From Talinum fruticosum (taxonomy: Eukaryota > Streptophyta > Magnoliopsida > Caryophyllales > Talinaceae), in contig JAITYX010000148.1 of NCBI GenBank assembly GCA_021018815.1, positions 434,001 to 498,000 of the forward strand: DNA of 64,000 bases, read 5' to 3'. This document shows positions 21,004-33,619 of the stretch, piece after piece (positions within the stretch are counted from its first letter, which is position 1; every line of letters starts with the position of its first letter). Below the pieces are notes generated by a model. That model made no database searches and was not told the origin of the DNA. It saw only the letters and a program-made list of their open reading frames with translations. The translations under genes and the position numbers were made by a program.

Positions 21004-21331
21004 AAATATAATTCATATCGATTTTAATAAATTTATTGTTTCCGTTTGATCAAAGAGATAGGGAGACCCTTTTGGTTTGTAAATAGGCTTAACTACTCTA
21101 TTATTGTATATCTTTTTTGCTAAAAGGAGATGCCCTTTTAGATTTATATATGTTTGGAGGATCTATAATAAAATATTTATCAATTTTGATCAACTTATTT
21201 TTAAATAACTCTTAATTAACCATTGTAAATTGTAAGCTGTATTTTTTATGCAGTATGTTTAAGAATGTGTATGCTGGAATCACTACATGTTAGTTGACTT
21301 TTTTCCTTTTTAGAGGGAGAAGTATTTTACT

Positions 21332-21790
21332 TAGGGATAACAATAGGCTATGAACTCGGTCTAAAATTGTTGACTCAAGTAAATGAGTTTAAGTTCAAAA
21401 ATTTTAGACCTGATAAGTCAAGATTGGGTTAGCGAGGTTCTGTATTCGGATCCAAATCCAAATATAAGATTGAGACCTGGATCCAACCTATAGACTTGAC
21501 TAATTTTATTTTTAAATAAATAAAAAGAAAAACCTAACCCACTTTCTATCCCTAATTCTGCTTTCAGTGGTCGCTGCTCGCTCCTTTCCTCTAGTCCCCC
21601 TCTCTTTGTATCTCTCCTCCGACATCAAGGACCCCCTATATGCACGGCTAGAACAACTGCCGGCGAGGACCTTGCCTGAATCCTGGAAAACCTGATTTAC
21701 TCTCGGCCTTGATAATTTCTTCTGGTGCTGGAATGATTTTATCGTCTTCGGAAACAATTCTTCTTCAATTTATTATCTTTGGGTAGGATA
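21332..21790. mobile_element. hAT-like terminal fragment
   Basis: The start TTAGGGATAACAATAGG resembles the hAT end at 33620 (TAGGGATGACAATGGG). It is followed by a guanine-poor GAACTCGG and GGATCCAA region and then a leader-like pyrimidine-rich stretch (21550-21770), the same order as in the hAT element at 33620-34260. No matching right end is seen. Confidence 0.4.
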
Positions 21791-22056
21791 AGAATGAGGC
21801 GAAAGATGAAAAATAGGCTAATTTTTAATTTTTCAAATGGAAAAACGTGATTATTATTTGCTTGAAATTATGGGCTAGCAAAAGGGTTTATGACTTTATC
21901 TCTCCATCAAATACCAACTGCTTCAAAAAATCGTGCATTTTGCTGCCATGTTTGTTTGCACTAGAGGTCTGTCATCAATAGAACATTTTTCTCTCTCCAC
22001 CTTCACAAGCAAAACACTCATCCGTTTAAGAGGGGAATTGATTTTCTTTCTTCTAT

Positions 22057-23110
22057 TATCTTAAATATATAATATATCGATTGGTCATTAAAAGAAAAAT
22101 TCAACTTTAAAAGTTTTAATTCGAAATTTAACTATTCAATTAAAAAGATAAAAGAAGTTTAAATTTAAATTTTTAGATCAAAATTGTTTCACTTTTTAAC
22201 ATTTATCTTTAATTCGATAAATATTGATCATTAATAAAATAATTCAGTTGATATTTTTATCAAAAAAAAATTCAAAACTTGATTACATGACAAGAGATTA
22301 AGAAAAGATTAAATATTAATTTTGGGTTTAAAATTTTTTCATTTGGATAATATTTATCTTCATTACGATAAACATTTATCGCTATTAGAATAATCCAATT
22401 TATATTTTTTGCCACCAAAAAATTTAAAATCCGAAAATATGATAGAAAAGACTAAAAATATGATTTTGAATTTAAAATGCTTTTATGTGGATAACATGTA
22501 TCTTCATTACAATAAACATTTATTACCATTAGAATACTATAGTTGATATTTTCAGCCACACAAAAAAAAAAAAAAATTGATTATTTGATAGAAAAGATGA
22601 AAAAAGCTCAAATCTAAGTGGGTGTTTGGCCCAGACGTTATAGAACTTTAAAAACTGAAATTAGGTCAATCATTAATTTTTTCAAAAATTAAAATTATTT
22701 TTAAAAGTGATTTTAAAATAAAAAACACCCCAAACACGAGGAACATCAAATAACTATTTCTACTTTTTAATTTCTTAAAAATCTCCCTCAACAATAGGAA
22801 TAACTACTCACAACCCAATTCTCTCTCTATCTCTCTCTATCTCTCTCTACGTAGTCCGTGTCTCTTTCTCCAGTTAATTCTCTCTCCTCTCTCCAATTAA
22901 TCACATTTTCTCTCATCTCTTCAAAAATATTTAATAAAAATTAAACACCTTATAATTTTTCCAAAGCTACTTTTGAAAAAAATGACTTTTTAAAAAAACT
23001 ATTTAACAAAAATTGGGCCAAATAAACTCTAAATATTTAACTCAAAATTTTATTTAGATAATATTTGTCTCCACCGCAATAATTTAATTACTATTTTTTA
23101 CCTATGAAAT
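22057..23110 (+). repeat. ~150-bp AT-rich tandem repeat, about five units
   Basis: The landmark TATCTT(C/T)A(T)TA(C/A)GATAAA recurs at 22057, 22204, 22355 and 22499, and as TTGTCTCCACCGCAATAA at 23066. Subtracting the inserted MITE and its TAA duplication, the fifth spacing is 152 bases, so the period is 144-152. Each unit also carries GATAGAAAAGA and an A-rich block. The units are diverged, so the array is old. Confidence 0.75.
22618..23029. mobile_element. Tourist-like (PIF/Harbinger) MITE in the tandem array
   Basis: The ends GTGGGTGTTTGGCCCA and TTGGGCCAAATAAACTC are inverted repeats. Both are flanked by TAA (22615-22617 and 23030-23032), the 3-bp duplication usual for PIF/Harbinger elements. 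The 412-bp interior has CTCTCTCTAT repeats and no coding potential. Confidence 0.75.
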
Positions 23111-23675
23111 AATCCATTACCTTTGTGATTACATTAATATTTTTATATAACCAAACATGACAAAGTAATTATTGTCACATTACATTGCATACTTAATTAC
23201 ATTACATAATTGATTATATTACACCCATAGTGCATTACATCTTACCAAACATCATATAATATGCTAGTCACATTTTAACCGGACGAAGTAAAGCAAGCTT
23301 CGAGTAGGCGTACGTAGTCGGATGTATTGATGGGAGGAACTGCCAGCAGGAAAATTGTTTTTTTTTTTTTTAGGGCAAGAAGATATTAATTTATAGATAT
23401 AGAACCCATCAGTACATAGCTGGTTATTGATTGTAGGCATATCCCGAGCCGGATCCGCTAATCGCACAAGGAAAAACTCTAGCTAAGTGATGTGCAACTG
23501 TGTTCTCATCTTTCTTGACATGCAACCAATTACAGTAAAGGAATTTCTTACTATAGAACACTAAATCATCAACTACTAAATCAAAATCATCAATGTTGTT
23601 CTCATCTTTCTTAACAAGCGAAAGACAATTTGATTTGATGATAATCTTCTAAAAGTTGAATCGTCAAACTAGTTA

Positions 23676-26600
23676 GGCATCGTAGAGAGCGGCTTTTGCT
23701 TTCGCAACATTCATGGACCAAGTTGCATGAACTCGCTTGACTCCAACCATAACCATTATTCCCAATTCATCCCTTATAACAACCTCCAACCTCGTCCATC
23801 CACCATCATTGATGAAAGCATCGACATTGATTTTGACGTTGTCATAGGCTAGACTTGGTTCATTAGCTTGAGGTCTCGTCTTGTCCATAACTTGCTCGTA
23901 TTCCACAACCATACATTGGCACAACTTGATTATGGCTGCTGGGATTGAATTGTTGAAGGCAAAATCATTTATGGTCAACCATATTTACCAAACCATAGTT
24001 AGGCATCTATGGAAGGTATCAAAATCAAGTACTTGGTTCCACTTTTTAATCAATTCACTAGGGATGTCCACCTCGGTTTTGATCTTTAACACTTTTGCAT
24101 CTAACTTATTCCAGGCATCCTTAATCACTTCACAATCAAAAATTATGTGCCACTGCCACGACTACTCTCTAGTGTGGGTATCACATCCCGTACACTCGTC
24201 AAATTGAGATAGATGTCTATGGAAGAGCAACGATTTTTTAGGTAGTATACCGACATACCATCTCCACCAAAAATGTGTAATTTTTAGGATCACATTAGTT
24301 GTTCGGAGAGTAGACCAAAATTCATCAAACTCGTTCAAATTTGGAGGTGAACCCAAAAGGTATGCATATTTACCCCAGTAGATGCCTTTATTAGAAAAAC
24401 ACCATACTTGTTTATCCAGAGGGAGCCTTGGACTGAGCGCGATTGAGAGGATGAGCTGCTTGTCCCTCTCATTAAAAACGTGTTCAATGAGTTCCACGTT
24501 CCATTTAGCCATTTCAACATGAATCAAATCCCGGCTTTGGTTATTCCATTAGCGTTAGACAACATAGTTGTCGCCACCTTCCATTGTTTGTCCACCAAGC
24601 ATCCATCCAAGCATTGATTGACTGACCATTGCCCAAACGCCATATTAACCCTTCTTTTAGTAGTGCTTTTTTTTTTCCGCACAAATTCCCCTCTACGAGA
24701 AGCTAGGCGTTAGTCCTAACGAAGCACCCATGAAATTGCCTTTGGGGTATTATTTGGTCGAGTCGGCTAAGTAGCGATATTTCATTATATAAGAGCCTCC
24801 ATTCCTGGTTGGCTAACAATGCATTATTAAAGACATCAAATTTCCGAAACCTAATCCTCCAGGGCACTTTGGTTTGCAAAGCCCTTTCCAAGCCTTCCAA
24901 TGCATTCTTCTCATACGATTAACCGATTCCCATAAAAACGTGCGCACAAACCATGAAAGTCTTCTAAGAGGGAAACAGAGAGCTTAAAAATACCCATGAG
25001 ATACGTTGACATGCTTGAATAATAGCTTTAAGGAGAACCACTTTACCCGCTCGGGATAAAAATTTCTCCTCCCACCCATTCAGTTTCTTCTACATTCTAT
25101 CTTTGAGCCCATTGAAAACCTCCTTCTTGCTACGACCTATATGACAGTAGGAGCACCAAGGTATTTCTTGTGTTTATCCATAAGAAAAATACCCAATATC
25201 TTTGCGATTCTGTTCATTTGGAGATGATAATCCCTTGCTAAAAGAGACCTCCGACTTGCAAAATTGACTTTTTGGCCCGATGCTTCTTCGTACTTGTTGA
25301 CAACCTTAACTAACTAGCATTCATGTTGAGTTACTCTTATAAAGAGTAGACTGTCATGGGCAAAGGAAATATTTAAAATAGTTGCCCGCCTTGTGCTTGT
25401 TGTTGCCCCATGTATGCGACCTTCTTCAACTGCATTATTAATTAGTCTCGAAAAATCCTAGGAACTATGATAAAGGGGTAGGGGGATATTAGGTCCCCTT
25501 GCCTTAGTTTCGTAATAGGAATGACATGTCCACAAGTCGCTCGTTGATGATGAAACTATACGAAACTCAAGTGACATAGTTTATAACAATTTGAACTCGT
25601 TGCGGGAAAAGCCCATCTTAAGGAGCACCGCCCCCAATAAACTCTATTCGATTATATCATAGGCCTTGCTTATGTCCAGGTTTGCTGCACGCTTACTCCT
25701 CGATCTACTTTTCATAGTGTGAAACAACTCCGGGGCTACCAAGAAATTGTTAGTAATCAAAGGCCTTGGTACAAAACCACCCCGGTTATGTGAAGTAATA
25801 TCTCGGAAGTTACAATTTCAAATGATTAGCAAGATATTTTTATGAAATCTCATATAAGACATTACAAAAACTGATGGGACAAAATTAAGTCATATCCGAG
25901 GGGATTTGACTTTAGATAGACCTAACGAAACCGAACTAAATAACCCGAAACCCAACTCGAATCAACATTCAAAATAGCTCAACTGATTTTGACACGAAAC
26001 TTGAAATTGAACTTAGTCGAAACTAAACCTATCCAAAATCTAATGAACCCGATTCAACCCCAACCAAAATGACCCGATCTGGAACCAAACCGACCCGAAA
26101 TATAATTGACCCGATTAAGACCCGAACCAAATCAAATCTGAACCAATTCAAACCCGAACCTATTCAACAAGAATTCAAGTTATCCGAACCCGGACCAACC
26201 CAAATATGAGTTTGACCCGACCTGAATCTAATCCAACCTAATTCAAACCAAAATATGTATATATAAGTTCCGATATTATGTTTATATATTTGTTCGGATG
26301 AAGAAATGATAACTATATGCATATCTATGTAATTTATGGCCCATGTTGGGTTCATATTTGCATTTTCTATTTTTGTACATTCATTTAGAAAGTAGATTCA
26401 ATAAGCTTTCCAACAAACTAAGAATCACATCAATCTAAGTTCGAATGAGAAAGTTACAAGTGAAATAAGTAACCCCGATTGGAATTTGACTCGTCCAAAA
26501 TTTACCCCGATTGGAATTTGACTCGTCCAAAATTTACCCTGATCCAAAATTGACCAGAGCGAATATCAACCTAACCTAAAAGTGACCCGACTTAATTTTG

Positions 26601-28115
26601 ACTAGATTAAAGTTTACCCCGAAACCATACCCGAAACCTACCCAAACCGACATTGACCTAGCTCGAACCGAAATCGACATGAATTAACTTCACACGAAGT
26701 TGAACCGATCTGAAATTAACCAGACTCGAACACGAGCGCGGCCTGAATGAGATAGACTCAAGGTTAACTTGAACCGAAGTTGACCCAAACCGAAACCGAA
26801 TCCGACCTAAAATTAACCCGAAATGAACTTAACCCGAACCAAACCCCGAATCGAATGACCCGATTGGCACGTTTAACTTTAGGGATAAGCACTATAAGGG
26901 TTTTGTTGATCTTAAGCGGCACAATTGAACCTGTGAGAATGGCATTCACGTACGAAATTACCTCATTTCCCACAACGTGCCGGTATCTTTAGGAAAAAAA
27001 ACGTGCATACCATCTACTCCTAGGGCTTTGGTTGGATGCATATGAAAGAGGGATCTCCGAATTTCTTCCTCTCGATATGCCTGAAGCAAAGCCGTTTGCA
27101 TTTTCCCCGTGACCTTATGTTCAACTTCCCTTAACACTTCCTCATAGTTGGTAGGCTAGGATGAATCAAATAGGTTATTGTAGTATGAGCAAACCACATC
27201 AACAATATCCTCCCGGCTCGTTTTCCATCGGTCGTTGTTATCCCTAATTTTCTAAATTGCGTTGTGCTTCCTTCTCCGAGTATCCTTGTGATAAAAGTAT
27301 GGCGTGTTACGATCACCATCTTTTATTTTGGAAACTTGTGCTCTCATAAACCATAACTGCTCATTGTGTTTATGAAGTTCTTCCGATTGTTGCTTAAGCG
27401 CCGTGGTATGATCCAAATTAATTTGGGTTGTTTGTAGACTCTACAATTGTTTTAATTCCTTTTCTAAGTCCGAGATTTTTTTCGACGACCCCGAATCTCG
27501 TGGAGTTCTAGGACCTAAACCGCTTAGTGCATGCACAAATTTTCTCCATTGGGTTCCCTTCGTGTGACTTCCATGCACTTCTAACAACACCTTCACATTC
27601 TTCATCCCCAGTCTAGATTTTCTCGAATCAAAAGTTTGTTTCTGTCTCCAATAAGTCTGTACCAGCCCATCCATATTCAAGATAATAGGCGAATGGTCAG
27701 ATTTATATCACACCAAGTTTTCCACTAGGGCATTTGGAAAGCAAGATCTCCAAATATAATTGACCACAAAGCAATCGAGACGTTCCCTTATACAATGCGT
27801 AGCATCCTTTCCTTGTTGCAATGAATACCATTGCCCTGTATAGCCCAAATCATGTAGATTGTAATCATTCAACGCGTTATGGAAATTGTTCATAAACCTT
27901 TGTGGTCCTTCCATCGTACCCCCAAATTATCTCTTCTAGTGAAAGGATTTCATTAAAATCACCTCCAACCACTATATGAATAGAAAAGTCGGACGTTTGT
28001 TATTAGAGAAGGTCCCAAGTGTGCATTTTTATTGGGCATCCGGCGATTCATAAATCCTCATGAACCTTATTTTCACCCTCACATCATCCATGATATCACC
28101 TAAAATACAGTTATA
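23676..28115 (-). pseudogene. LINE 1 ORF2: endonuclease end, reverse transcriptase, zf-RVT, RNase H
   Basis: Order on the minus strand: end of endonuclease (28100-27660: GDFNEIL, HDLGYTGQWYSL, RERLDCFVVN), linker with a coiled region (27680-27441), start of reverse transcriptase (LIVLIPKVK near 26890, resuming after the insertion with FCPISFCNVLYEI near 25870), active-site region at about 25345, KYLGAP and GKVVLLKAIIQACQ near 25160-25040, a WRLL block near 24790, the zinc-binding zf-RVT region (24527-24170), and RNase H (23860-23673: VKINVDAFINDGG). The expected FADD reads FAHD, so one catalytic aspartate is replaced. Several stops and frameshifts are present. It is inactive. Confidence 0.82.
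25880..26868. mobile_element. ACCCGAAC-rich hAT-like nonautonomous element in LINE 1
   Basis: The segment separates PKVKRAN from the rest of the LINE reverse transcriptase, so it is an insertion. It is filled with degenerate repeats of GACCCGAACCGAA type. The right end CGAATGACCCGATTGGCA resembles hAT termini of the TGGCAATCGGG type and matches the end of another copy at 40205-40234. The left end could not be fixed and no clear duplication was seen. It carries no gene. Confidence 0.6.
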
Positions 28116-28139
28116 AAGTCCATAAACTCTAGTTTTTAG

Positions 28140-30143
28140 AAAGTGGCCCTTAACAGTGAACTAGAGTCTCTTATGAGCAATAGGACTTGGATCCTAACGG
28201 ACCTTCTTAGAGGATGTAAGGTACTTGGGAGTAAATGAGTATTTAAAACAAAAATAAGAGTTGATGGAACCATAGATAAGTTTAAAGCTATACTTATGGC
28301 TCAATTTTTTAAACCAAAAGAAGGGTCTAGACTACTACGATATCTACTCTTATGTGACGAAGGTGACCATTATTCATGCTTTAATTGCTATTGCTTCTGC
28401 ACATAATGTTATTCATCAAATAGATGTCAAAATAACATTCCTAAATGGTGAGCTCATGGAAGAGATATACACGAAGCAACCAGAAGGATTTGTGATTCCT
28501 AGTTAGGAACATAAGGTATGCAAGCATGTAAAATCCCTTTATGGATTGAAACAGGCACCAAAGCAATGGTATGAAAACTTTGACTCTACTCTTACATCTA
28601 ATGTGTTTCATGTCATTGATTTTGATGCTTGTTTGTAATGCAAAAACAATGAGTATAGTTGTGTAATTATTTGCCTTTATGTGGATGACATGCTTATTTT
28701 TGGAACAAACTTAGATATTGTCATATCCACAAATTCGTTTTTGAGTACATGCTTTGACATGAAAGATCTAAGAGAGGCAGATATTCTTGGTATCAAGCTG
28801 ACTAGGACAAAAGAGGGTACAAGCCTTAATTAATCTTATTACGTTGAAACAAAATACTCAAAAAATTTTGGACATAGTGCCCATGTGAGGGCCCCTTATG
28901 ATCCTAGTATTCATTAGAAAAAGAATAAAGGTGTCGTCGTGTAACAAAGTGAGTATGCAAAAATTATTGGTCGTGTGATGTTTCTAATGAACTACTCATC
29001 CAAATATAGCCCATGCAATAAGTAGATTGAGTCGTTATACTCATAATCCCAATAATGACCATTGGAATGCCCTAATTAGATTATTAAGATATCTAAAAGG
29101 GACTATTAACTAGGGGTTGCATTTTTCTTCATTCCCTGTTGTGGTAGAAGGCTATTGTGATGCCAACTGGGTTTCTTATAATGATGAGATCAACTCAACC
29201 ACTAGTGGCTATGTGTTTGCATCAACGGATAATGCTATATCTTAGAAATCATCCAAGAAAACTTACATTGCTAAATCAATAATGGAAAATGAATTTATTG
29301 CTTTAGAATTGGCAGGTCAAGAGGCAAAATGACCCCATCGGTTTCCATGCATTGTGACTCACGAGCACCAATAGGAATGGCTAATAACCACACATACAAT
29401 GGGAAGAGGGGACACATTCGTCTTAGGAACAATATCATAAGGAATCTGATTAGAGATAATGTGATATCACTTGAGTGTGTAAAACCCGAAAGGAATCTTG
29501 CAGATCTTTTCACCAAAGGTCTTTGTAGAAATGTAGTTTTGCGTCAACACAAGGAATAGGGCTTAAACCCATTGAGTAAGTGAATCGTGACGAACACCCA
29601 TCTCGGACAAAGTGTTTAAGTTGAATGAGTCAAACTAAATCACGAAATAACTCAAAACATATGTGTACTACAACTCATTCCTAGAAACAAAGTTAGTAGT
29701 ATTTCGTTTATACTCGTCAATTGTGTTAAGGATGAATCATTTGGTTCTTAATGAGTCCATAGCCCTTAGTGGTGGTGTATGACAGTATTCACTTAATGGA
29801 ACTCATCTATGTGAATCCGTATGAAAACTTTTCAGCTAAAAACTTTCTAAAGCGTTCACGAGACTCTATGCATGACGTAGGGGCTTTAATGCGTTTGTAT
29901 TTCACAAAGAATTTAGATTCTAAGAGAAGATGAGTGTACACGATCTTCTCTATACAACTAGCGGACGAGTTTAAGATTACTCCACCGTAATGAATGTCAA
30001 ACATACCTGGTACTCGGTTTAAGTTAAAAAGATGTCAATATCTTTGCATCGTCTCTTCCGTTACCTAGAATTTTCTTGTCAATTTTTTCTTCCTTTCTTT
30101 TCCTTCCCTTTGAATCGTGTGGGGGTTAATGGAGATGTTCAAA
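28140..30143 (+). mobile_element. Ty1/copia retrotransposon, 3' portion
   Basis: A plus-strand copia pol remnant (28140-29558) is followed by a noncoding 3' region and a polypurine-like tract GTGTGGGGGTTAATG at 30117-30131. The 3' LTR should begin right after it, but CACTA 3 starts at 30144. The 5' LTR, gag, protease and integrase are missing, cut at the LINE 1 junction. Confidence 0.75.
28200..29558 (+). pseudogene. copia reverse transcriptase and RNase H
   Basis: Readable blocks are KWVFKTKIRVDGTIDKFKA near 28227, EEIYTKQPEGFVIPS near 28460, [19 protein letters not shown] near 28530 and YVDDMLIFG near 28680, which keeps the two catalytic aspartates. RNase H follows with ASTDNAIS near 29220 and the C-terminal block LECVKPERNLADLFTKGL near 29470-29520. 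Multiple stops and shifts occur, including one after VIPS, so it is a pseudogene. Plant copia order is RT then RNase H, as seen. Confidence 0.82.
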
Positions 30144-30149
30144 CACTAC

Positions 30150-30600
30150 AAAAAAGTGACTTACCAACAGGGCAATATCTGTTGGCAAAAGCCACTTTTT
30201 GTTGGTAACTGGTTTTACCAACGAGATAATTATCTATGACTAAACTGTTGGTAAAAATTCAGTGGGTAAAAGTTTTACCAACAGATAAAATGAACTGTTG
30301 CCATTAATGTTTAATACCAACAAATAAGTTTTGTTTGTAATACTTTTACCATTACCAACATAAGTTTGAATGTTGGTGTTATGTGCTAATACCAACAAAT
30401 ATGTACGTTGGTAATGGTCGATCTGGTGCTATAATTATATCCAACATAAATATCTATTGGTATTAAAACTTTCCCACAGTTTATATCTATTGGTAAAACA
30501 TACTTTATGAACACATTATCTGTTGGTAAAAAATATTCAATCAGCACGTTATCTCGTTAGTAAAATTTGATTTCACCCATAAAAAATATTTGTTGCGAAA
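30150..30600. repeat. Subterminal repeats of CACTA 3
   Basis: ACCAACA(G/A)AT and (T/A)TTGGTAA words occur roughly every 20-40 bases in both orientations. This is the usual form of CACTA subterminal arrays. Confidence 0.8.
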
Positions 30601-30838
30601 AGTTTATTACAAACTGTTGGAAATGATAACCTAAACACCTGTCACTATTTTTAGCTTAACATCACATTGTACACATGAAACAAAAAACATATTCACACAA
30701 TAATTCAGATCTTTATCACAATTGGATTATAAAAGTTTATAAAGGTTGATCATTCAGTCTTTACAAAAGCATACTATTTATTGTTAAAATTCAAACCATA
30801 CAATTAGTACACTAAGAAAATACAAACTATATTATATA

Positions 30839-31010
30839 ATCTTATTCTTCATATGGGTCATCTTCTTTATCTTCTCCCCCTTCATTTTCTTCCTCTTCAT
30901 CCACGACATCATCCTCTTCAAATTCTTGGTTATTTGCGTTTTCGTTGTTTTCATCATCAAGCTCAATTGAAGAGATTATTTCTTTTGTTATCCCCTACAA
31001 AAGGGATAGA
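30839..31010 (-). pseudogene. Acidic C-terminal tail of a CACTA transposase
   Basis: The minus strand encodes a glutamate- and aspartate-rich C-terminus (NQEFEEDDVVDEEEENEGG) ending in a stop at about 30839. CACTA transposases of this type end in an acidic tail after a DUF4216 region. The upstream coding part is displaced by the MITE and CACTA 2 insertions or lost. Confidence 0.5.
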
Positions 31011-31348
31011 AAAGAAATCTCTCAAGAAAAAAGTAAAAATCATAGATTTTATACCCAAAATAACATTGAAGCAAATTTGAAGCAAACATATTTGATATAC
31101 CATCATCAAGTAAATTACTTAGTTGAAACAAATTTGAGATACCAACACCAAGTTAACAAATCACTCCTCATTTCGGTTCCACACTTTTCAGGAATGAGAA
31201 ATTTTTAGTTCAAATACTACACTTTCCACTCGGGGTGAGAAACAAAAAAAGGAAAGAAAAGGCAACACCAAGTAATAAAGAAAAGGGTTATTGACACTTT
31301 AGTACCCTTTACTATCAACAAATAATAAAAAAGCCCATCGGGTATCGA

Positions 31349-31479
31349 AAATAATAAATTACTACCTTGGGGTATCGTATAATGTTGTTTGATTATAAAA
31401 AGTTTCCTTTTATGGATTATATATATATCATAAAAGTTAACTTTACAATATTATAAGATACCTAAGGGTAGTAATTTAT
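31349..31479. mobile_element. 131-bp fold-back MITE
   Basis: The sequence ATAAATTACTACCTTGG at the left is the inverse of CTAAGGGTAGTAATTTAT at the right, and pairing extends inward through GTATC and TATAAT to a central TATATATATA. Nearly the whole element is one imperfect hairpin. Its right end touches the first base of CACTA 2. Confidence 0.7.
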
Positions 31480-31499
31480 CACTACGAGTAAACCGGTAA

Positions 31500-31835
31500 T
31501 CCGATGCTAATCATGTTTAACATCGGATTAGCGTCGGATAAAAATTCGACACAAAAGACCTTGACGCTAAACCATTTCGCGTCCGACCCAACGTTGGATT
31601 TAGCGTCGGATAAAATCCGACGCTAAATAACGTCGAATAAAGAAGAGACACTATTAGCGTCTTCTTTTCCTATTTAGCATCGGACGGAAACGAGCGTCGG
31701 ATCTATGTCCAATGCTAATTTCCTTTGGGTTCGAACCCAAGTTGTTCATTTTACCGTCGAATGGTTCAGTTTAGCATCAGATATTTTGACTCAAATAGCG
31801 TCATATTGTTGTTGGATGCTAAAATCGACGCTAAA
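31500..31835. repeat. Subterminal repeats of CACTA 2
   Basis: AGCGTCGGAT and ATCCGACGCTA occur in both orientations, with many units mutated at the CG dinucleotides (for example GCATCGGA, ATGTCCAATGC). The pattern suggests deamination of methylated cytosines. Confidence 0.82.
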
Positions 31836-33619
31836 TTTCTGCTTATTTTGCGGCAGTTTGTTCTACGTTTAACGTTCCCTTTTACATATATTTCATGCAC
31901 ATTTACATACATTCTAACTCATTCTCTGCGCAGTCATCCACAAATATACAAACCACCAACTATTCATAAAAACAACCGACATTCGCAATTGAATTGTAAG
32001 TTATACAATAATTTTATCAAACAAATCCATTCAAAGTTCTACCTACAAACCATGCTAAGAAATTAGTTAGGACCACCGGACATCCTATCAACTTTTGATT
32101 AGAGGTTTTGGATGAGTTTTATTGCTTCTTCCATGGCCTTTTGCTCTTCCATGGCCTTTTGCCGACTCTCGGCTAGTTTTCTTTGCTCATCAAGTTGTTC
32201 TTAGGTTGATTTAAGTTGTGATTATAGCTGAGAATAGGCCGAGGAATTGTAGGTAGCACCTGTAGAGATGTCGAGGCGGTAGGTTTTTCATAGAACATTG
32301 TTGCGGAATTACCCAATCTGTAGATGGTTGATTTTTTACTCCACCCACCCGATACCTCATAGTAGAGGGTCTCGCCTACTAAATACCACGCTCAACTTTA
32401 ACTACCTCATATTTTTTTTTGTAAAAGGGAAGGCATCCATTGTCCATTCAATATTGATAATCATGGATACATTGAATATTTGACACGATAAAATTCTAAC
32501 TTATCTTCTACTTAGAAAAGGGCTTATGACCAACAAACAAACAATGTTGTTTGTGATCATCTATCCGATCAAGTTTATACAAAAATGGAATCTATTCTAA
32601 GTACATACCATATGAAGTGTATGTTTTGATTTAAATATGCCCCTAACTTGATTTGGCTTAAAAATGTTGATTATAATTTTACAAAAACACAAGTATGTAT
32701 AGAATTAGAATTTAGAACCCGTGACTTATATGTGAATTGAATAACATAGAAAAAAAAAAATTGATACACAAGAGACATAATGCATGTTCCCACATGATCT
32801 CATTATCATCATCATATTCATAATAATATATATTCATATTAATTCCAACAGGTGGTTTTGAAGGATCACGAATGATTATTCCTGTCCATCCCCTACAATT
32901 CCAATGTCACTGTTCATTACAATTGAGTGCTCACTCACTCTATTTGCTTGTAAAGTTTTATGGAGATAGCATTCTTACCTATAGAGATTTGGACAGATTG
33001 TCGACGAAGACCTTTCCAGATTGAGCATCTTTCTTACGACGACTCCTCACAAACAATGCGAGAGGGGTAGGATTCTTCCCTTCCTTGATCTAGGCATACA
33101 AAATATGCAATAAAGGTACACAAACTACATTATGTATATAAAACGAAAGAAAACCAAAATACTAGAGTTTATACCATTTGGACTTGCGAGATATGCGGTT
33201 GAGACTAACCCTTGACTATATAAGGTTCCTACTTTTGGCCTTTATGTCCTATTCTTCAAGTATTGGGCATATTTTTTTGAAATTCAAGGGTACTTCTTAG
33301 GCCCTTCAACCTCTCTCTCTTCCCTCATCCGACAACCAAGTTATTAGTTTATTATCGGACCTTTTTCCAGCCTTACTCGCTAAGTTCCTCAAATTTTTAC
33401 CAACTTTCTTCTTCCATTATGCATAGACTTCTTGAGAAAATTCTGGAGCCCAAGTATATTTGCCCTGTTTTACAAAAATATTACCAAACATAAATTGAAA
33501 ATATTAAAAAATACTCATATATATCCAATTGTTTTCAAGCTTTTTACCTCAAAGTCCTCCACAAAAGTTGCTCTTCTTTAGAGGATTTGATAAACATGTG
33601 CATTGGCCATTTTAGAAAC

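Larger units (their letters stand above)
23358..28120 (-). mobile_element. LINE 1: L1-type retrotransposon, 5'-truncated, minus strand
   Basis: The minus strand carries part of an L1-type ORF2 from the end of the endonuclease to RNase H, then a 3' region ending in a 14-base A tail (seen as T at 23358-23371). The 5' end near 28120 is truncated inside the endonuclease. A nonautonomous element is inserted near 25880-26868. I could not pick out a target duplication. Confidence 0.82.
30144..31348 (-). mobile_element. CACTA 3: left-end fragment of a second CACTA family
   Basis: It begins CACTACAAAAAAGTG and carries subterminal repeats of the type TACCAACAGAT / ATCTGTTGGTA, quite different from the GCGTCGGATT family. 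A minus-strand acidic tail of a transposase lies inside. The element is interrupted by a fold-back MITE and CACTA 2. Its right end was not identified; the plus-strand TNP2 piece at 40236 is in the wrong orientation to be a simple continuation. Confidence 0.75.

Noticed and set aside
22057..23110. CRISPR-like array
   Set aside because: Units are ~150 bp, diverged throughout and without unique spacers; it is a eukaryotic tandem repeat.
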